From Carallia brachiata (taxonomy: Eukaryota; Streptophyta; Magnoliopsida; Malpighiales; Rhizophoraceae), in the NCBI GenBank assembly GCA_021464245.1, contig JADCRB010000065.1, forward strand, positions 1,620,689-1,684,688: 64,000 nucleotides of DNA, read 5' to 3'. The position numbers and the translations under genes are program-made. This document shows, in pieces, positions 50,801-64,000 of the stretch; position 1 is the stretch's first letter, and each line of letters starts with the position of its first letter. A model generated the notes under the pieces. It saw nothing but the letters and a program-made list of their open reading frames with translations, searched no databases and was not told the origin of the DNA.

Positions 50801-51311
50801 AAAAGAAAAACAGCCAGCATGTTAAACTAAATGAAAGGAAAATATCCGGAGAGCTTCTTGAATAAGTTCCCGTAGAGAGTATGTAAATTTTTTTGCATGT
50901 TAACTAATTTAAGTTGTTTTGTTGAAACTAAGTAGGCAAGCAACTATTAGGACCAAAAATAATGATATAAACTGAACTTTGTCAATTAAATTATAGTACC
51001 AAAAAAAAAAAAACATATGGAATGATCTTCAAAGAAATAATTTAAAAACCCTTTTGTACATTAAAGCCAAAGCTTTCTTTATCTGATACCAAACAGAAAG
51101 CAAAACGAGCTAATTCCAAAGGAGAAGGGAGCAGGAGAAAGAAGGAGAGATATGAAGACAGTCAGGCAATCACCACCATGGCAACAACCACTTCTTTGCA
51201 GTCACTTTCATCGCCTCCGACGGAACCAATGTATCTCCGATCTGCATCAACGGACCCCCGCTCCTCCTTGATCCCACCTCCATGATTAGATCTTCTCATT
51301 ACGTCCTCCAT
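47823..51311 (-). CDS. WRKY72: WRKY transcription factor, group IIb (WRKY72-like)
   Basis: Nuclear factor binding W-boxes (TTGAC); WRKY72 relatives act in basal defence. Exons: 51311-about 51177, 50364-50302, 49539-48949, 48826-48713, 48512-47823; about 530 residues. Exon 3 has a coiled-coil segment ([31 protein letters not shown]). Exon 4 holds [12 protein letters not shown] and the first zinc ligands (C-x5-C in CTIGSSC). Exon 5 starts VQRC and completes the finger with THNH. The intron before VQR is the group IIa/IIb signature. [15 protein letters not shown] and [13 protein letters not shown] are typical of the WRKY72/61/9 branch. Exons 2-5 have exact phases. The exon 1 donor is uncertain; 51177 keeps frame. 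Intron 1 contains a LINE fragment in the opposite orientation. The end ([10 protein letters not shown]) is shorter than in many relatives. Confidence 0.88.
50613..50816 (+). mobile_element. 184-bp LINE 3' fragment in WRKY intron 1
   Basis: AAAACAGCCA at 50613-50622 is repeated at 50807-50816. The insert contains a short in-frame remnant of a LINE RNase H tail ([13 protein letters not shown] then stop), a 3' untranslated stretch, CTTTGTCA and a long A run broken by G. It is 5'-truncated and antisense to the host gene. Its junction TTTGTCA(n) resembles those of the micro-insertions. Confidence 0.7.
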
Positions 51312-54300
51312 TTCTGTTCTTCCCTATTTTCTTTGCCTTTTCCTTTCAATGACCATCTCAAAATATATTAGACTCCTTTGTTTCTTAAATAGAGCCAGCA
51401 TGCAGAATTTGACCTTGAATTATTTTTGTTAGAGAAATTCAAAGCCATGACCTCACCTAGAAAGCACCTGAGCATAAAAAAGGAAAATGTCAACGCCTTA
51501 ATTCGGCTGCAGCGCAAAGAGACATCTTTGCAACTAATGTTTTATGCATACTTTTTAGTGTCACACAAAGGACTAGAAGAAGTTAAGTTGGACCATTCAA
51601 TATTCAAACAAAATGCAATAATGTATGTGGCCTCGATTGAGTACATGGAGGGGCCAACAGACATGCTTCAAACGGTACGGTGGATCCTACAGATGAGATT
51701 TTTTTTTTTTTAAAGAAAGGAAAGTATATATATAGTGTATAATCAAGTACTTAAATTTAAAAAAAAATTTACGTAATTTATAAGAAAAAATTATTGCAGA
51801 TAATACAATAATTATTTCATATTTATATTATATTATTTAAATTTCATAAAAGTTCTTACGTATCTTAAACAAATATAAACCAACCCCTTTTCCATTTAAG
51901 CCACCCTTCCGCGTATTTTTTCTGTATATACACAATACATATAGAGAGAGAAAGGAAAAAACGAAAAAAAAACGACAAAAACAGCAAAGAAATTGAGGTA
52001 TTTGATAATTTCTCTTTTTTTTTTTATAAGTAAAATTAATTTATAATTTAATATTATTTAAATATTATTTTTAATTTTTTTATTTAAATAAATTTTATTT
52101 CTTATATAATATAAAATTATAAATAAATTACACTTATTTAAAAAAAATTCAAAATAAAAATCTGTAGAAAATTAAAGGTTCAATACGCGATGCCAGCCCG
52201 GACCCCACCTACATTTGAAGTTTGGGGAACGAGACAAGAGACAAAGCGGTCCTGGTCAAAGTTTTGCAATTTCTGGAGCCCTTTGGCGACCGGAGCTTCT
52301 TAATTGGTCTCTCTCTCCAAAGCAAGCAAAGGTCTACGTAGTTAATGCTGGGGTCAAATATTAGCTGGACTCAAAAGAAATAGAGCGCAGTTAGGCTGAC
52401 GGGAAAATTGTACGGGAGGATGACGGGTTGGACTTTTTCTTAGTTTTTTTTTTTTAATTTATAATATTTAATATTTTAATATTAGTAAAATATTATATTT
52501 TAAAAAATTAAAATTTAAACATATTTAATATTACTTTACAAGTATTTTTTAAATAATTAATATTTATATATATATATATTATTTTTAATAAAAATAATTT
52601 TTTTATTGGGAATGTAATATTTGTCACTGTTCCCGTCCTGTAGGTGGCCGAATTTTTCCGTCCACGTACAATTTTGCAAAGAAATAATCCCCCAGTGGTT
52701 CGGGCATGCAATAGACTTTTTGCAATTTCTTTTTTTTTTATATAAGTTGTGGCACGTTCTGTGAAGAAAACTAATATTCGTTGCAATACACAGAAAACTC
52801 TAAAACATATCAATAAACTAAAACTCATTTCCTAAAAAAAAAAAACTAATTAATGAGAGTAGTTTATATCATAATTCCTTGTTTTACTAAACTATATGCA
52901 ATAAAATTAGAATTCCCGCTGACGTGTCCTCCCTAAAATTTTCGCAATTTCTTTTTCTTGGTCATTAAGATTTTCTGCTCCTAATCCACGACTTCGTTAC
53001 CAGGACCTTGGGACTTTTTTTTTAACGAATAGGTATGTGACACAAATTTATTAATATTCATAGTTTTAATTGACTGCATAGATATATGGAAAAAAAAACT
53101 AAGAAAATATAAAAATAGTCATAAAATAGTCATAAATAATTATTGACAGTAGAAAGTTTTTTTTAGTAAAAAAAAATTAAATCACATTAAAACTATAAAT
53201 GCAATAAAATTAATGCACAAAAACTACATTTTAGTCTTCTACTTGAAGCAGCTGATTGCCGCATTCTCATACATAAAAGGCTGTCCATCTAAAGAATTTT
53301 AGAATTTGATGCGCCAAGAATAATAGTGAGAATATGAATGCCAAATTCAACCAAATCACCGGACTTGAATTTTTTTTTTCGGTTAGTTTTTACCGATTCT
53401 ATCAAAAAGAATTTTAGCATCAGTTGCTTCAACTTTTGCATTTGGTTACCCCAGTTTTCAACATGGTGGAGAGGAATGAAATAATTATTTCTTTTCCCTT
53501 CGAATATTTAATTGCTATATGGGAACGGGTTGATGGAGTGTAAATTTAGCTAAAGCTTCGAGTGCATACGGGCTACGGCGGCATATTGAAATGTATTAGT
53601 TGAATTTGGAAGTATGCTTTAGTCATTTGGACAAGCGAAGTTTGGAAACTAGTTAATTATTTGCAACAATTTCCGTGCAACATCAAAATCTTGTTTAAGG
53701 ATAAACTTATGTATTCTAATTGATAGTCAAATTTTCATTGGACTCTCCTTTCACATTCATATTTGCAAAAACATAGTCTCTGCTTCTTATAACTATGATT
53801 TTCCCCCTTATCGATCACAAATTAATTATCTGTTTAACCAAAAGCTTTACCAGCCATGATCAAATTAATATATATACATTAGGTATAATTAGCTCCAGTA
53901 ATGTTTTTTGTTATTTCGGATTTCGTTCAAGATGTGGAAATTCTTTGCTCCATAAAATAAAAGGCTACCTGCAAGCGTTGGTGCGGATGACAGGAGTCCG
54001 TTACGGCTTAAGTAGAAGTCTCGAATTCGAGTTCTGAAAATGCAATCGCGTTAAATACTTGCTGAAGACCTTTACTGTTCTTTAAGGTCTTTTTACAGTC
54101 GGTCCAGATTAGTCAGCCCATTAAATTGTACACTGGACAGTCTTAGACCAAAAAAAATAAATAAATAAAATAAAAGGCTCAAGAAGAAAAATGTCAAGAC
54201 GTCAATAACACGTCATTAAATAATCTTGGAAAACAAGAGGTCCTTATTTAGATTTGGCCTTTTCTCAAAATTTTCACCAAAATATCAGATCTAGAAATCG

Positions 54301-54399
54301 AAATATTGCAAGTTATGTTATGTGTACGGTTCCCAGATAGAATTACTATAGTAATTTTCTATGTATACAAGCAGAGAAGAAGACAAGATTATAAATTTG
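51312..54399. other. WRKY upstream region and intergenic sequence
   Basis: The open frame at 51426-51713 has no recognisable family and is taken as chance. 52010-52160 and 52440-52610 are very AT-rich. No RNA gene seen. Confidence 0.5.
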
Positions 54400-54435
54400 A
54401 CTGGTACTTATCAAAAAAAAAAAAAAAAAACTGGT
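54400..54435 (+). mobile_element. Possible 24-bp poly(A) micro-insertion
   Basis: ACTGGT at 54400-54405 and 54430-54435 flanks ACTTATCA plus an A run. The duplication is only 6 bp, so chance is possible. Confidence 0.35.
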
Positions 54436-55691
54436 GGAAATTTCCTGGAAAGAGCACATTCAAGTTGTTAGCGAGCCATAGATGAGACTCTAGCATGTAC
54501 GTCAAGAAATAACGCTGATGAATATCTGCCGTATATATACGCAGTGTTACAAACCGGTTGTCAACGGCCAACAATCATGTTAGTTAATTTCAGAGCAAGC
54601 ATGATCATGCTGATGATGACTAAGTAATAATTAAAGTAATTAAAAATATAGTTTCTAATTAAATCTTAGATTCATCTCTCCTCTCTCATTTTTCATTGCT
54701 GGATTACCAGTTTCAAAGAACAAAAAAATCATCATGCCGACTAATCAATATTTTTAACTTGGAGGTTTATATCTAGTTATGGCATAAGCAAAGCCCTAAA
54801 CAATAGTGTAGATGAGCATCGCTAACGGGATAAAATAAAAAGAAAAACTGATGGATGGAATTGTATATTTCCTTTGTTTTCTATGAACTGAACGATGACA
54901 TACACATATTGCTTCCCATTAGACGTATCCTATATAGTTAGTTAAGTTCAACTCAACCCAAGTCATCCAGTTAGGCTTCACCAATGAATTTGCTATAAAA
55001 TGTGCAGTTATTAACAAAACTATGATCTAGACAATTGCCACTAGATATTTATTTAATTTGTATTAGACCAAGTTTTGTTGTGAGAAGAAATGGATGACCT
55101 AATGTCTCTTCTGTCAAATGCTTATTTGGCTATTAGAATTGTCTAAAATCTACGATCATTGTATTCCAAAAACCATTTAATTAATCTTGCCATGTGAAAT
55201 GCGACGAAAAATTCCGCATATTTGGTCACTTGTGTTGTTTTTTTCTTTTGGGTCATTAATCAGTATGCCACTTGTAAATAGATACTTTTATTATCTTATT
55301 GTGTATGATGGGATAATATAGATAATATTTTATAATCTTTTAAGAAAATTAAATCGTATTAAAATTATAAATTTTGAAAACATATATTTCGTTTTCCTAA
55401 ATATTTTGAAAGAAATTCGAATTCATAAATTTTAGTATAGTGATAAACGAATTTTTATCCTCATAAATTGCAACTTTTGGTGGTGAAATAGATAATTTTC
55501 TGCTTGACGTTGATGCATCTTTTTTCGGTTTTGGATGCAAGATTTCTTATTTCAGTCAGTTAATCGGATACGTGCTTGTGGTCGCAAGCAACTCCCAAAG
55601 GCCTGAGCCTAACTAAGATGTACGTTATGGACCTCTGGCGGCCTATGGGGCAAGATGGGCTCTATGCAAAACATGGTTGTTCGCTTCATAA
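54436..55691. other. Intergenic, no gene recognised
   Basis: AT-rich sequence without a convincing coding frame or RNA gene. Confidence 0.5.
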
Positions 55692-55735
55692 GTTATTCAA
55701 AGGTTATGTCAAAAAAAAAAATGTTATTCAAAGGT
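55692..55735 (+). mobile_element. 18-bp poly(A) micro-insertion with 13-bp target duplication
   Basis: GTTATTCAAAGGT at 55692-55704 recurs exactly at 55723-55735. The insert is TATGTCAAAAAAAAAAAT, the same junction sequence as the insertion at 6549-6591 on the other strand, 49 kb away. Confidence 0.8.
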
Positions 55736-55788
55736 CTGCGTATGATACTAGACCAAAAAAAAAACAGAAAAAAGGGTCTGTGCATGAT
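55733..55788 (+). mobile_element. 28-bp poly(A) micro-insertion with 14-bp target duplication
   Basis: GGTCTGCGTATGAT at 55733-55746 and GGTCTGTGCATGAT at 55775-55788 match at 12 of 14 positions. They flank ACTAGACCA and an A-rich run. The left duplication overlaps the end of the neighbouring insertion's duplication by 3 bp. Confidence 0.6.
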
Positions 55789-55850
55789 CCGCTGTTGACT
55801 TTTATTAATGTTTATTTAATTAAATGAGTTACTTGAGTAGTATTATACTA

Positions 55851-55908
55851 ATCTTAATTCTTAACTAGCTTCTCAAAAAAAAAAAAAAATATCTTAATTC
55901 TTAACTAG
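55851..55908 (+). mobile_element. 22-bp poly(A) micro-insertion with 18-bp target duplication
   Basis: ATCTTAATTCTTAACTAG at 55851-55868 recurs exactly at 55891-55908, the longest target duplication of the set. The insert is CTTCTCA followed by an A run and T. Confidence 0.8.
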
Positions 55909-55922
55909 AAAAAAATATACAC

Positions 55923-56208
55923 TAAGCGTGTGTTTGTTTTCAGGAAAAAATTTTATAGGAAAAAATTTTACAGGTTTTCCGGCGTTTGTTTCACGGAAAA
56001 TATTTTACATAAGCAAAATTTGGGGAAAATTTTTAGATTTTCAGGTAAAATAACTTCTCCTTTTGCAGAGCTGAAGTTATTTTCAGGGAAAACACAAACT
56101 GTACTATAAGTAAGTGATAAAGAAAAATCATTATTTTTACTGCAAATATTTTTCTCTGCAAATATTTTACAAATGTAAGTTATTTTACAGCAAACAAACG
56201 GACCCTAA
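55923..56208. mobile_element. Tourist/Harbinger-like MITE, about 280 bp
   Basis: Element 55926-56205 is flanked by TAA (55923-55925, 56206-56208), the target duplication of PIF/Harbinger elements. The ends read GCGTGTGTTTGTTTTC and, inverted, GGGTCCGTTTGTTTGC (12 of 16 match). The interior is A/T-rich with repeated AAATATTTT and no coding frame. A 3-bp duplication is weak evidence, but the GGGTCCGTTTGTTTG end is characteristic. Confidence 0.6.
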
Positions 56209-56419
56209 CTAACAAAAATATTCACGTACTGCCGTTGCTGTTTAGCAACAATTTTTTTTTAAAAAAATTTAAAATTAAAATTTAAAATATTATTAAATAT
56301 ATTTAAAATAACATTATATACTATTTATAATTTATTTTTTTAATAAAAAAGAGTGGTTAGGACATTTGTGGACAAAATCATCGGCCAATGTAACAAGTCT
56401 CTTTAACTAAAGAGTAAAA

Positions 56420-56997
56420 GTTAATCATTTGTGGTTTCGGGTTGGCGGGTTGCGCGTGTTTGCTGGTGTTGCTGTCGGACTTGCAGCCGTGGTTCTCGCT
56501 GGCGGTCCATCGTCTCCACCATCACTTTTTGAGGGCCGTCGGTCTTGTACAGTGTTTGTGCGGCTGGTGAGGACTCCTTTTTGTCTCGGTTTTCTAGCGG
56601 TTCATAGAAGCGCAGCCGTTCGAGTGGTCTCTATTATTGCCATTGTACCGGCGTTTTGGGTGTCTGCGGTGCACTGCGGGGGCTGGCAAGGGGGTGACCC
56701 TCTTATTTCATGTCTCTCTAGCTTTATGCTGCGGTGTTGGCGGCGCCTGTTCTCACTGGCCACTGCCGTCCGACGGAGTGGCAATGGCGTTAGTGTGTAT
56801 TCTAGGCTTAACTCTGGGCATGCGTACCTATTTAAGATAGGTTTCCCTTGGATCTCCAATAGCCTGACTATATGTTTTTACTTTGGTGGACTGTCCAACT
56901 GCTATGGGCTAGTAGTTGGGCTGGCTTCTTTCGCCTCGTACTTATTATTTAATCTAATGAATGCTTGTCTTTCTATTAAAAAAAAATATCGATCACA
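56420..56997 (+). mobile_element. GC-rich retroelement 3' end with poly(A)
   Basis: Unusually GC-rich block ending GCTTGTCTTTCTATT and a short A run (56979-56987). It is open for 191 codons, but the product is Val/Leu/Arg/Cys-rich and low in complexity, like a translated 3' untranslated region. The end resembles plant LINE tails. I could not find a target duplication. Confidence 0.4.
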
Positions 56998-57829
56998 AGT
57001 TTGAGTATTTGTTCGATTGATTAAGAAGGTTGTTTTTAATTTCTAAATCAGAGGTTTAAATTCTATTTAATTTCATTTTTCTCTTTTTTTTTTAAAATAT
57101 CTAATAGGTCTTTTTATAGATTAAAAAAAATTGAACGTTTTTTTCGTATTAAAGAAGAGAACATTTTTATTATTATTATATTATTATTATTTCTTAGTAA
57201 AATGGAAGCGATGCTTTATGAACCAACTTTGCTAATCCCGTACTTGAATGTGAGAGAGGTTTGTAAGAGCTACCATTGATCGGTTGGTTGGTTTATATAA
57301 AGAGGAGTTGAATTAGTACAGTCATGTTATATTTTTTTTATGGGTCTATAAATTTTTTTTTTCTTTTACAAATAAAAGTTGAATTATACATCAACGAGTA
57401 ACTCTACTCAAGTCTACGTTACAGCGAGGACTTTTCTGTAAATTTAGTTTTTTTGAGATTTATTGTCTTTAAAAAAAAGATAATTATAATGCAAAGAGAA
57501 TAAAGAAAAAGAAAAGAAAAACCTTTATTAAATTTAAAATCCTAAATCTAACACCGCTAACCTAATACCCAAAACCCTAATAAAACACGAGAAAAACCCA
57601 ATCAGTCTGCTCCATTCTTCTCCCTGGAGACTGCTTCTTCTCCGGCCAAACCGCCACCGCCCTGCTACTCCTAAAGGTACGATTTATAGTTAAAGTATAT
57701 ATATATGCACTGTCCTCTGTACAACGTTCTTTCGCCTTGTTTGTTATGAGTTCGGCTGTTTTTTAACAAATCCTTGTATATGTGTGCTTTTCGTTTGTTT
57801 CTATTTCAGAGTTGCAAATTTTTTTGGCC
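56998..57829 (+). promoter_or_regulatory. Upstream region of the NOL11/UTP8-like gene with a telo-box
   Basis: AAACCCTAA at 57572-57580 is a telo-box, often found upstream of plant ribosome-biogenesis genes. A leader intron is predicted at 57677-57809 (donor AAAG|GTACGA, acceptor CTATTTCAG). Confidence 0.6.
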
Positions 57830-59022
57830 ATGTCTTTGCTTGAGGTGATAACGAATGCATCTGCCAATCGTGAACATTCTGGATTCCAGTCTGAATACCC
57901 AATAATTCTCAACCCAGATGATGTTTTCCGCAATTTGAAGCCAAAATTTGAAAACCCAGATATCACATTGATTGCCAGTCCCGCTACTGGGTGGCAACTC
58001 TCGGAAACTGACTCACAAGTCATTGAATTGGCCAAAAAATTCTATGCCAAGTTAAAGCGAAGGCTTAAAGATGATAATAAGTTCAACAAGGATGAGTTTA
58101 TCGGGATTTTGAATCAATTCCTTGACAAAATAGGGAAAAAGGTTGGGATTTCAGCTGGTGTTAGTTCCTCTGATGATGGGTATACCCAAGTGTTGATTGA
58201 GAAGGTTGGGTTTTCGATGGGGCGGGATGTGGCGGTTTTGGTTTTGGAAGCATGTCTAAGGTTGGAGATGTGGGATTTGCTGGAAACTTTGATCGTTAAT
58301 GGGATTGTTAATCATTCTTCTTATTCAAATTTGGTTATCAGCCTTTGTGCAAAAAAGAGGTCTGATCTGATTTGTCTAACCATTAAGCATGCCCCTGACC
58401 TTGGCTTGTCTGAGATGCTCTGCATTTTAAAGTATTTTCTTTCTCCATCGAAAGATGCTTATAGTACCATGATGATCGTGAGGAAGGAATGGGAGAGCCA
58501 AGCCTTGTCAGCGATAAAGAAGTTGAGGGATGAGAATCTCTCAGACAAGAAATTACTTGCAGCTAAGGAAGCTTCAATCTTGCTCATGATTGCGCATGAC
58601 GGATTCTCAATATCTGAGCTTTGTTTGCATTATTTGCTGGCATCCTCGAATGTGGATGAAGTGATTCTATCATCTGCAGTAGGGAAACTGAATGGCAAAG
58701 AAATTATGAGTCTGATTAGGTATCTGGGCAAGTGGTTAAAGAAATACGAGATGTTTCCTCAGGCAGCTCCATGTCCCAAGGCTTCATCTATGTTGGGTTT
58801 GAGGCTTGTGATTGGGTTCCTAGACTTCAAGATATTGTGAGGTGTCTTGGATTGGTGCTAGATGAGAACTTCTCCTCACTGGTCTTGCTTCCAGAGTTCC
58901 ATGAAGAGCTGAAATCTATTGAGGCAATAGTTGGTTCTTTAGCCTCAGAAGCCAAGCGGTGTTGTTCCTTGTCAAATGTTTTGGAGAATTTGAGAACTGA
59001 CGCTAAATGTGATCAGAATTAG
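57830..59022 (+). CDS. Probable NOL11/UTP8-like nucleolar protein (frame broken by 1 bp)
   Basis: Single coding exon after a leader intron. The start at 57830 gives MSLLEVITNASANREHSGFQ. As given the frame leaves its course at the GG run at 58803-58804, where one G appears to be missing. Adding it turns GLRLVIGFLD into GLRACDWVPRLQDIVRCLGL and a 397-residue protein. The C-terminal part (CDWVPRLQD, LGLVLDENFSSLVLLPEFHE) resembles the end of NOL11, the animal UTP8 counterpart in the small-subunit processome, where a W..L..LLD..F pattern is conserved. The middle is alpha-helical with Leu-rich repeats such as LVLEACLRLEMWDLLETLIV. The telo-box promoter fits a role in ribosome production. The family assignment is inference from a short region; the gene itself is certain. 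Confidence 0.6.
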
Positions 59023-61136
59023 GAAGCATTGATTTCTTTTTCTCCAGTCATGTTAAATTGGAAGGTTTGGGTTCATATCTCTGTTGTCATTCTGAAAGTA
59101 TTGTAGCATGGTAATTTATCTTCTCATACTTTGATACAATTCAGTGGCCTCAATCATGTCCTTGAGAGTTGAGACCTTGACTGTTTCCCTTTTTTCTGTC
59201 ATATGCTTATTGCAATGCCGCATTATGTTCCCTAAGATGCATGCACAGATTAGATAACCCTGCAATTTGTGTTTTTGTGGAAAATCTGTCAGAGCAATAT
59301 AAACAGTTGGCAAATGCTTGTTACAACAGAATCTTGTTGATGGCTGTGGGGGAGGTGCGATTGCTATGTTATGCATTGGAACTACTAATGTCATGGAAAA
59401 TTTGTAGAACCTGTTATCTGTGTGATTTATAATTTTGCTACAAGTACACCTGGTTGGCTGAAAATTGCATTGTTGTGCAGCTTGTGAGGCACATTGTTAT
59501 TTCAATATTTTTCCTTGTTGGTAGCATATCCTATTTCCTTATGGCCCAACTATTTAAAAGGACTATTTTCAACCGCCTCATTTGATTTGTCTAAGATAAA
59601 AATGAAATACTACACAAGCAACACAGTACGTGCACACACAGGGAATAACATTGACAAAATAAAAGCTGAGAACATGGTGTAGCTGGTACAGTTAACGAAC
59701 GACCATTTAATTTGCTGTATATTCTTCCTACGCGTGCAAAAGTGTAATCCATTACCTGAAGAAGAAATCAGAACGCTAGCACATAACGCAGGTAAGTCAA
59801 GCAAGCAGGGCATATTCCAAGAAAGACTCCGTGCAGAACGTGAGTCGTTTAAAGCTGTTTTTGATAGAGAATATAGCAGATTCGCATATTGATTTGGACG
59901 AGGAATAATCATAGTAGTCATCAGGAAAATCATTCCTATATTCTTCTGTAGAGTTCATGTCAATGTGGTTGTAATACTTACGCATGAGAAAAGAAGTATG
60001 GTTCGATCCCCGTTTACGTAGTTTTATTCTTGTTAATTTTTTTCTTCATATTACATTACAACTACCGTAGGTAGAATTGTTGAGCCTTGTTGCTGACAAT
60101 TATCCGTGTTCCCTTGAAATCTTTGATTGTTCCTGCGTGCCGCCAAAAACTTATTGCGGATCTGTTGGGATCAGGAGCGGCTGATCGACATGCACATTGC
60201 TAGTTCAGTACATCATGTGCCCATTGAGTATGGGCATATCAATGGGCACTGTATTGTAGACATAGATGGTAGTGTATAAGTAAAAAAATAAGTAAAATAT
60301 TTAGTGAAATTTTTTTAAATAAAATTAAAGTGATATAGATTATTTAGTTATTAAATTTTAAAAAAATAATAAATAAATTATTAAATATTATTAAATAAAT
60401 TATTTAATTTTTTTAATATTATTTAAAATACATATTTTATCAAAGCCGCCAACTCTCCGTCCAATCATGTGTCACATTGACTATCCAACTCAACAAAAAA
60501 TGTGGTTTGAATAGCTTATAGTACTTGGGGCTGAGTGGAAGGTCTTGGATTCTAGCACCCGGTAAAGATATTTTGGTAGGGTTAAATTCTAAATTTTTAG
60601 AGGTTATAAATAATTTAGTGATATTTATTATATATTATGAGGTTTATTTTTTTATAAATTTAATATAAATTGTTTGACTTATTTTAGATAAGAGGTTTAG
60701 ATAAGAGGTTCGAATAGATTCTTTGATGGGTCTATATGACACTATCCTTGTTTATTATATTCGTATATCAAAAAAAAAATAAATAGGGATAAAGGCAAAC
60801 CATATATCGTATAATTATAATTATTTGTTACATATGTTTCAATTTTTTTATGCATAATTGTTGTTAACAATAGGAATTTGAAGGTATAACAAACGAAGAA
60901 CAAAATTAAAAAAAATGTACAGCAAACAATCTTTCGTAAATTGGATCTAAATTTGTTCCTGCGTTTATCGACCCGCATTTCATGATAGCCTTATGTAGAT
61001 TCACTAACAGGGATTTATTGAATTGCCCCACATCCACAGGCCGACAACATTTTCGCCTACTGTATAACTGGTTTTTCTGTATATCGCCTCCCCACCTTCT
61101 CTCTTGTCCTCCTCTCTCTGTGTGCTTGTGTGCGTC
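59023..61136. other. Intergenic, no gene recognised
   Basis: 3' flank of the preceding gene, then AT-rich sequence. A minus-strand frame at 59797-59985 (starting MRKYYNHIDMNSTEEYRNDF) has no known relative. 60120-60200 is GC-richer without a recognisable product. The region before 61137 should hold the isochorismate synthase promoter, with a CT-rich leader at about 61088-61119. Confidence 0.5.
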
Positions 61137-63908
<2,772 letters not shown>

Positions 63909-64000
63909 GTAAATCTATCTTTATGCACTATACTATAGTTCACTAGATAATTACATGTAGTTATATTAGCAAGAAATAACTAGAATTCCAAGTTTTACTT

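Noticed and set aside
51426..51713. 95-codon frame upstream of the WRKY gene
   Set aside because: No recognisable domain, and its end runs into a T homopolymer.
56429..57004. 191-codon frame that looks like a membrane protein
   Set aside because: Hydrophobic but low in complexity, GC-rich, ends in a retroelement-like tail with poly(A), and has no family resemblance.
59797..59985. Small Tyr/Asp-rich peptide frame on the minus strand
   Set aside because: Could be real but has no homologue I recognise, no clear promoter, and no splice support.
59996..60012. GGTTCGATCCCC, like a tRNA T arm
   Set aside because: No matching acceptor, D or anticodon arms upstream on either strand.

Overview
The window is nuclear DNA from a eudicot plant. 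The evidence is an AT-rich background, GT-AG introns with T-rich tracts, plant-only families (a WRKY factor, an IQD calmodulin-binding protein, a PRE/ILI-type HLH protein, a class VII receptor-like cytoplasmic kinase, plastid isochorismate synthase), telo-box promoters, and many LINE, LTR, hAT and Harbinger-type remnants. I cannot name the species.

Layout. 1-14.0 kb is gene-poor and holds retroelement debris: a small LTR element on the minus strand (about 6.23-7.89 kb) with two later insertions in it, and a LINE tail at 12.06-12.37 kb. 14.0-15.1 kb is a PRE-type HLH gene. 15.1-19.4 kb is intergenic. 19.4-22.8 kb is a PBL/APK2-type kinase. 23.9-26.2 kb is a head-to-head pair of RING-H2 paralogues. 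27.0-28.9 kb (minus) is a secreted aldose 1-epimerase. 30.1-34.0 kb (minus) is an IQD protein. 38.7-40.8 kb is a plant protein of unknown function with two KEN tripeptides. 41.9-43.8 kb (minus) is a UBC1/2 (RAD6-type) E2 enzyme. 44.7-45.2 kb is a hAT-type MITE with a perfect 8-bp target duplication. 47.3-47.4 kb (minus) is tRNA-Ala(UGC). 47.8-51.3 kb (minus) is a WRKY72-type factor. 55.7-57.0 kb is a cluster of small insertions. 57.8-59.0 kb is a probable NOL11/UTP8-like ribosome-biogenesis gene. 61.1 kb to the end is the 5' half of isochorismate synthase.

The genes do not form one pathway, as is usual for a plant chromosome. Isochorismate synthase (salicylate), the WRKY72-type factor and the PBL-type kinase belong to families with defence roles; the E2 and the two RING proteins belong to the ubiquitin system.

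Two patterns cut across genes. First, four otherwise well-conserved genes (PRE, kinase, IQD, NOL11/UTP8-like) have frames broken by missing bases. Most breaks are repaired by adding one base to a short homopolymer or one CT to a CT run, which suggests assembly error rather than real gene death. Second, nine well-supported and three weaker sites carry only about 10-38 bp of sequence with a poly(A) run, flanked by duplicated target sequence. They look like extremely 5'-truncated LINE insertions. I found no undescribed defence or metabolic system; the micro-insertion pattern is the most unusual thing here.
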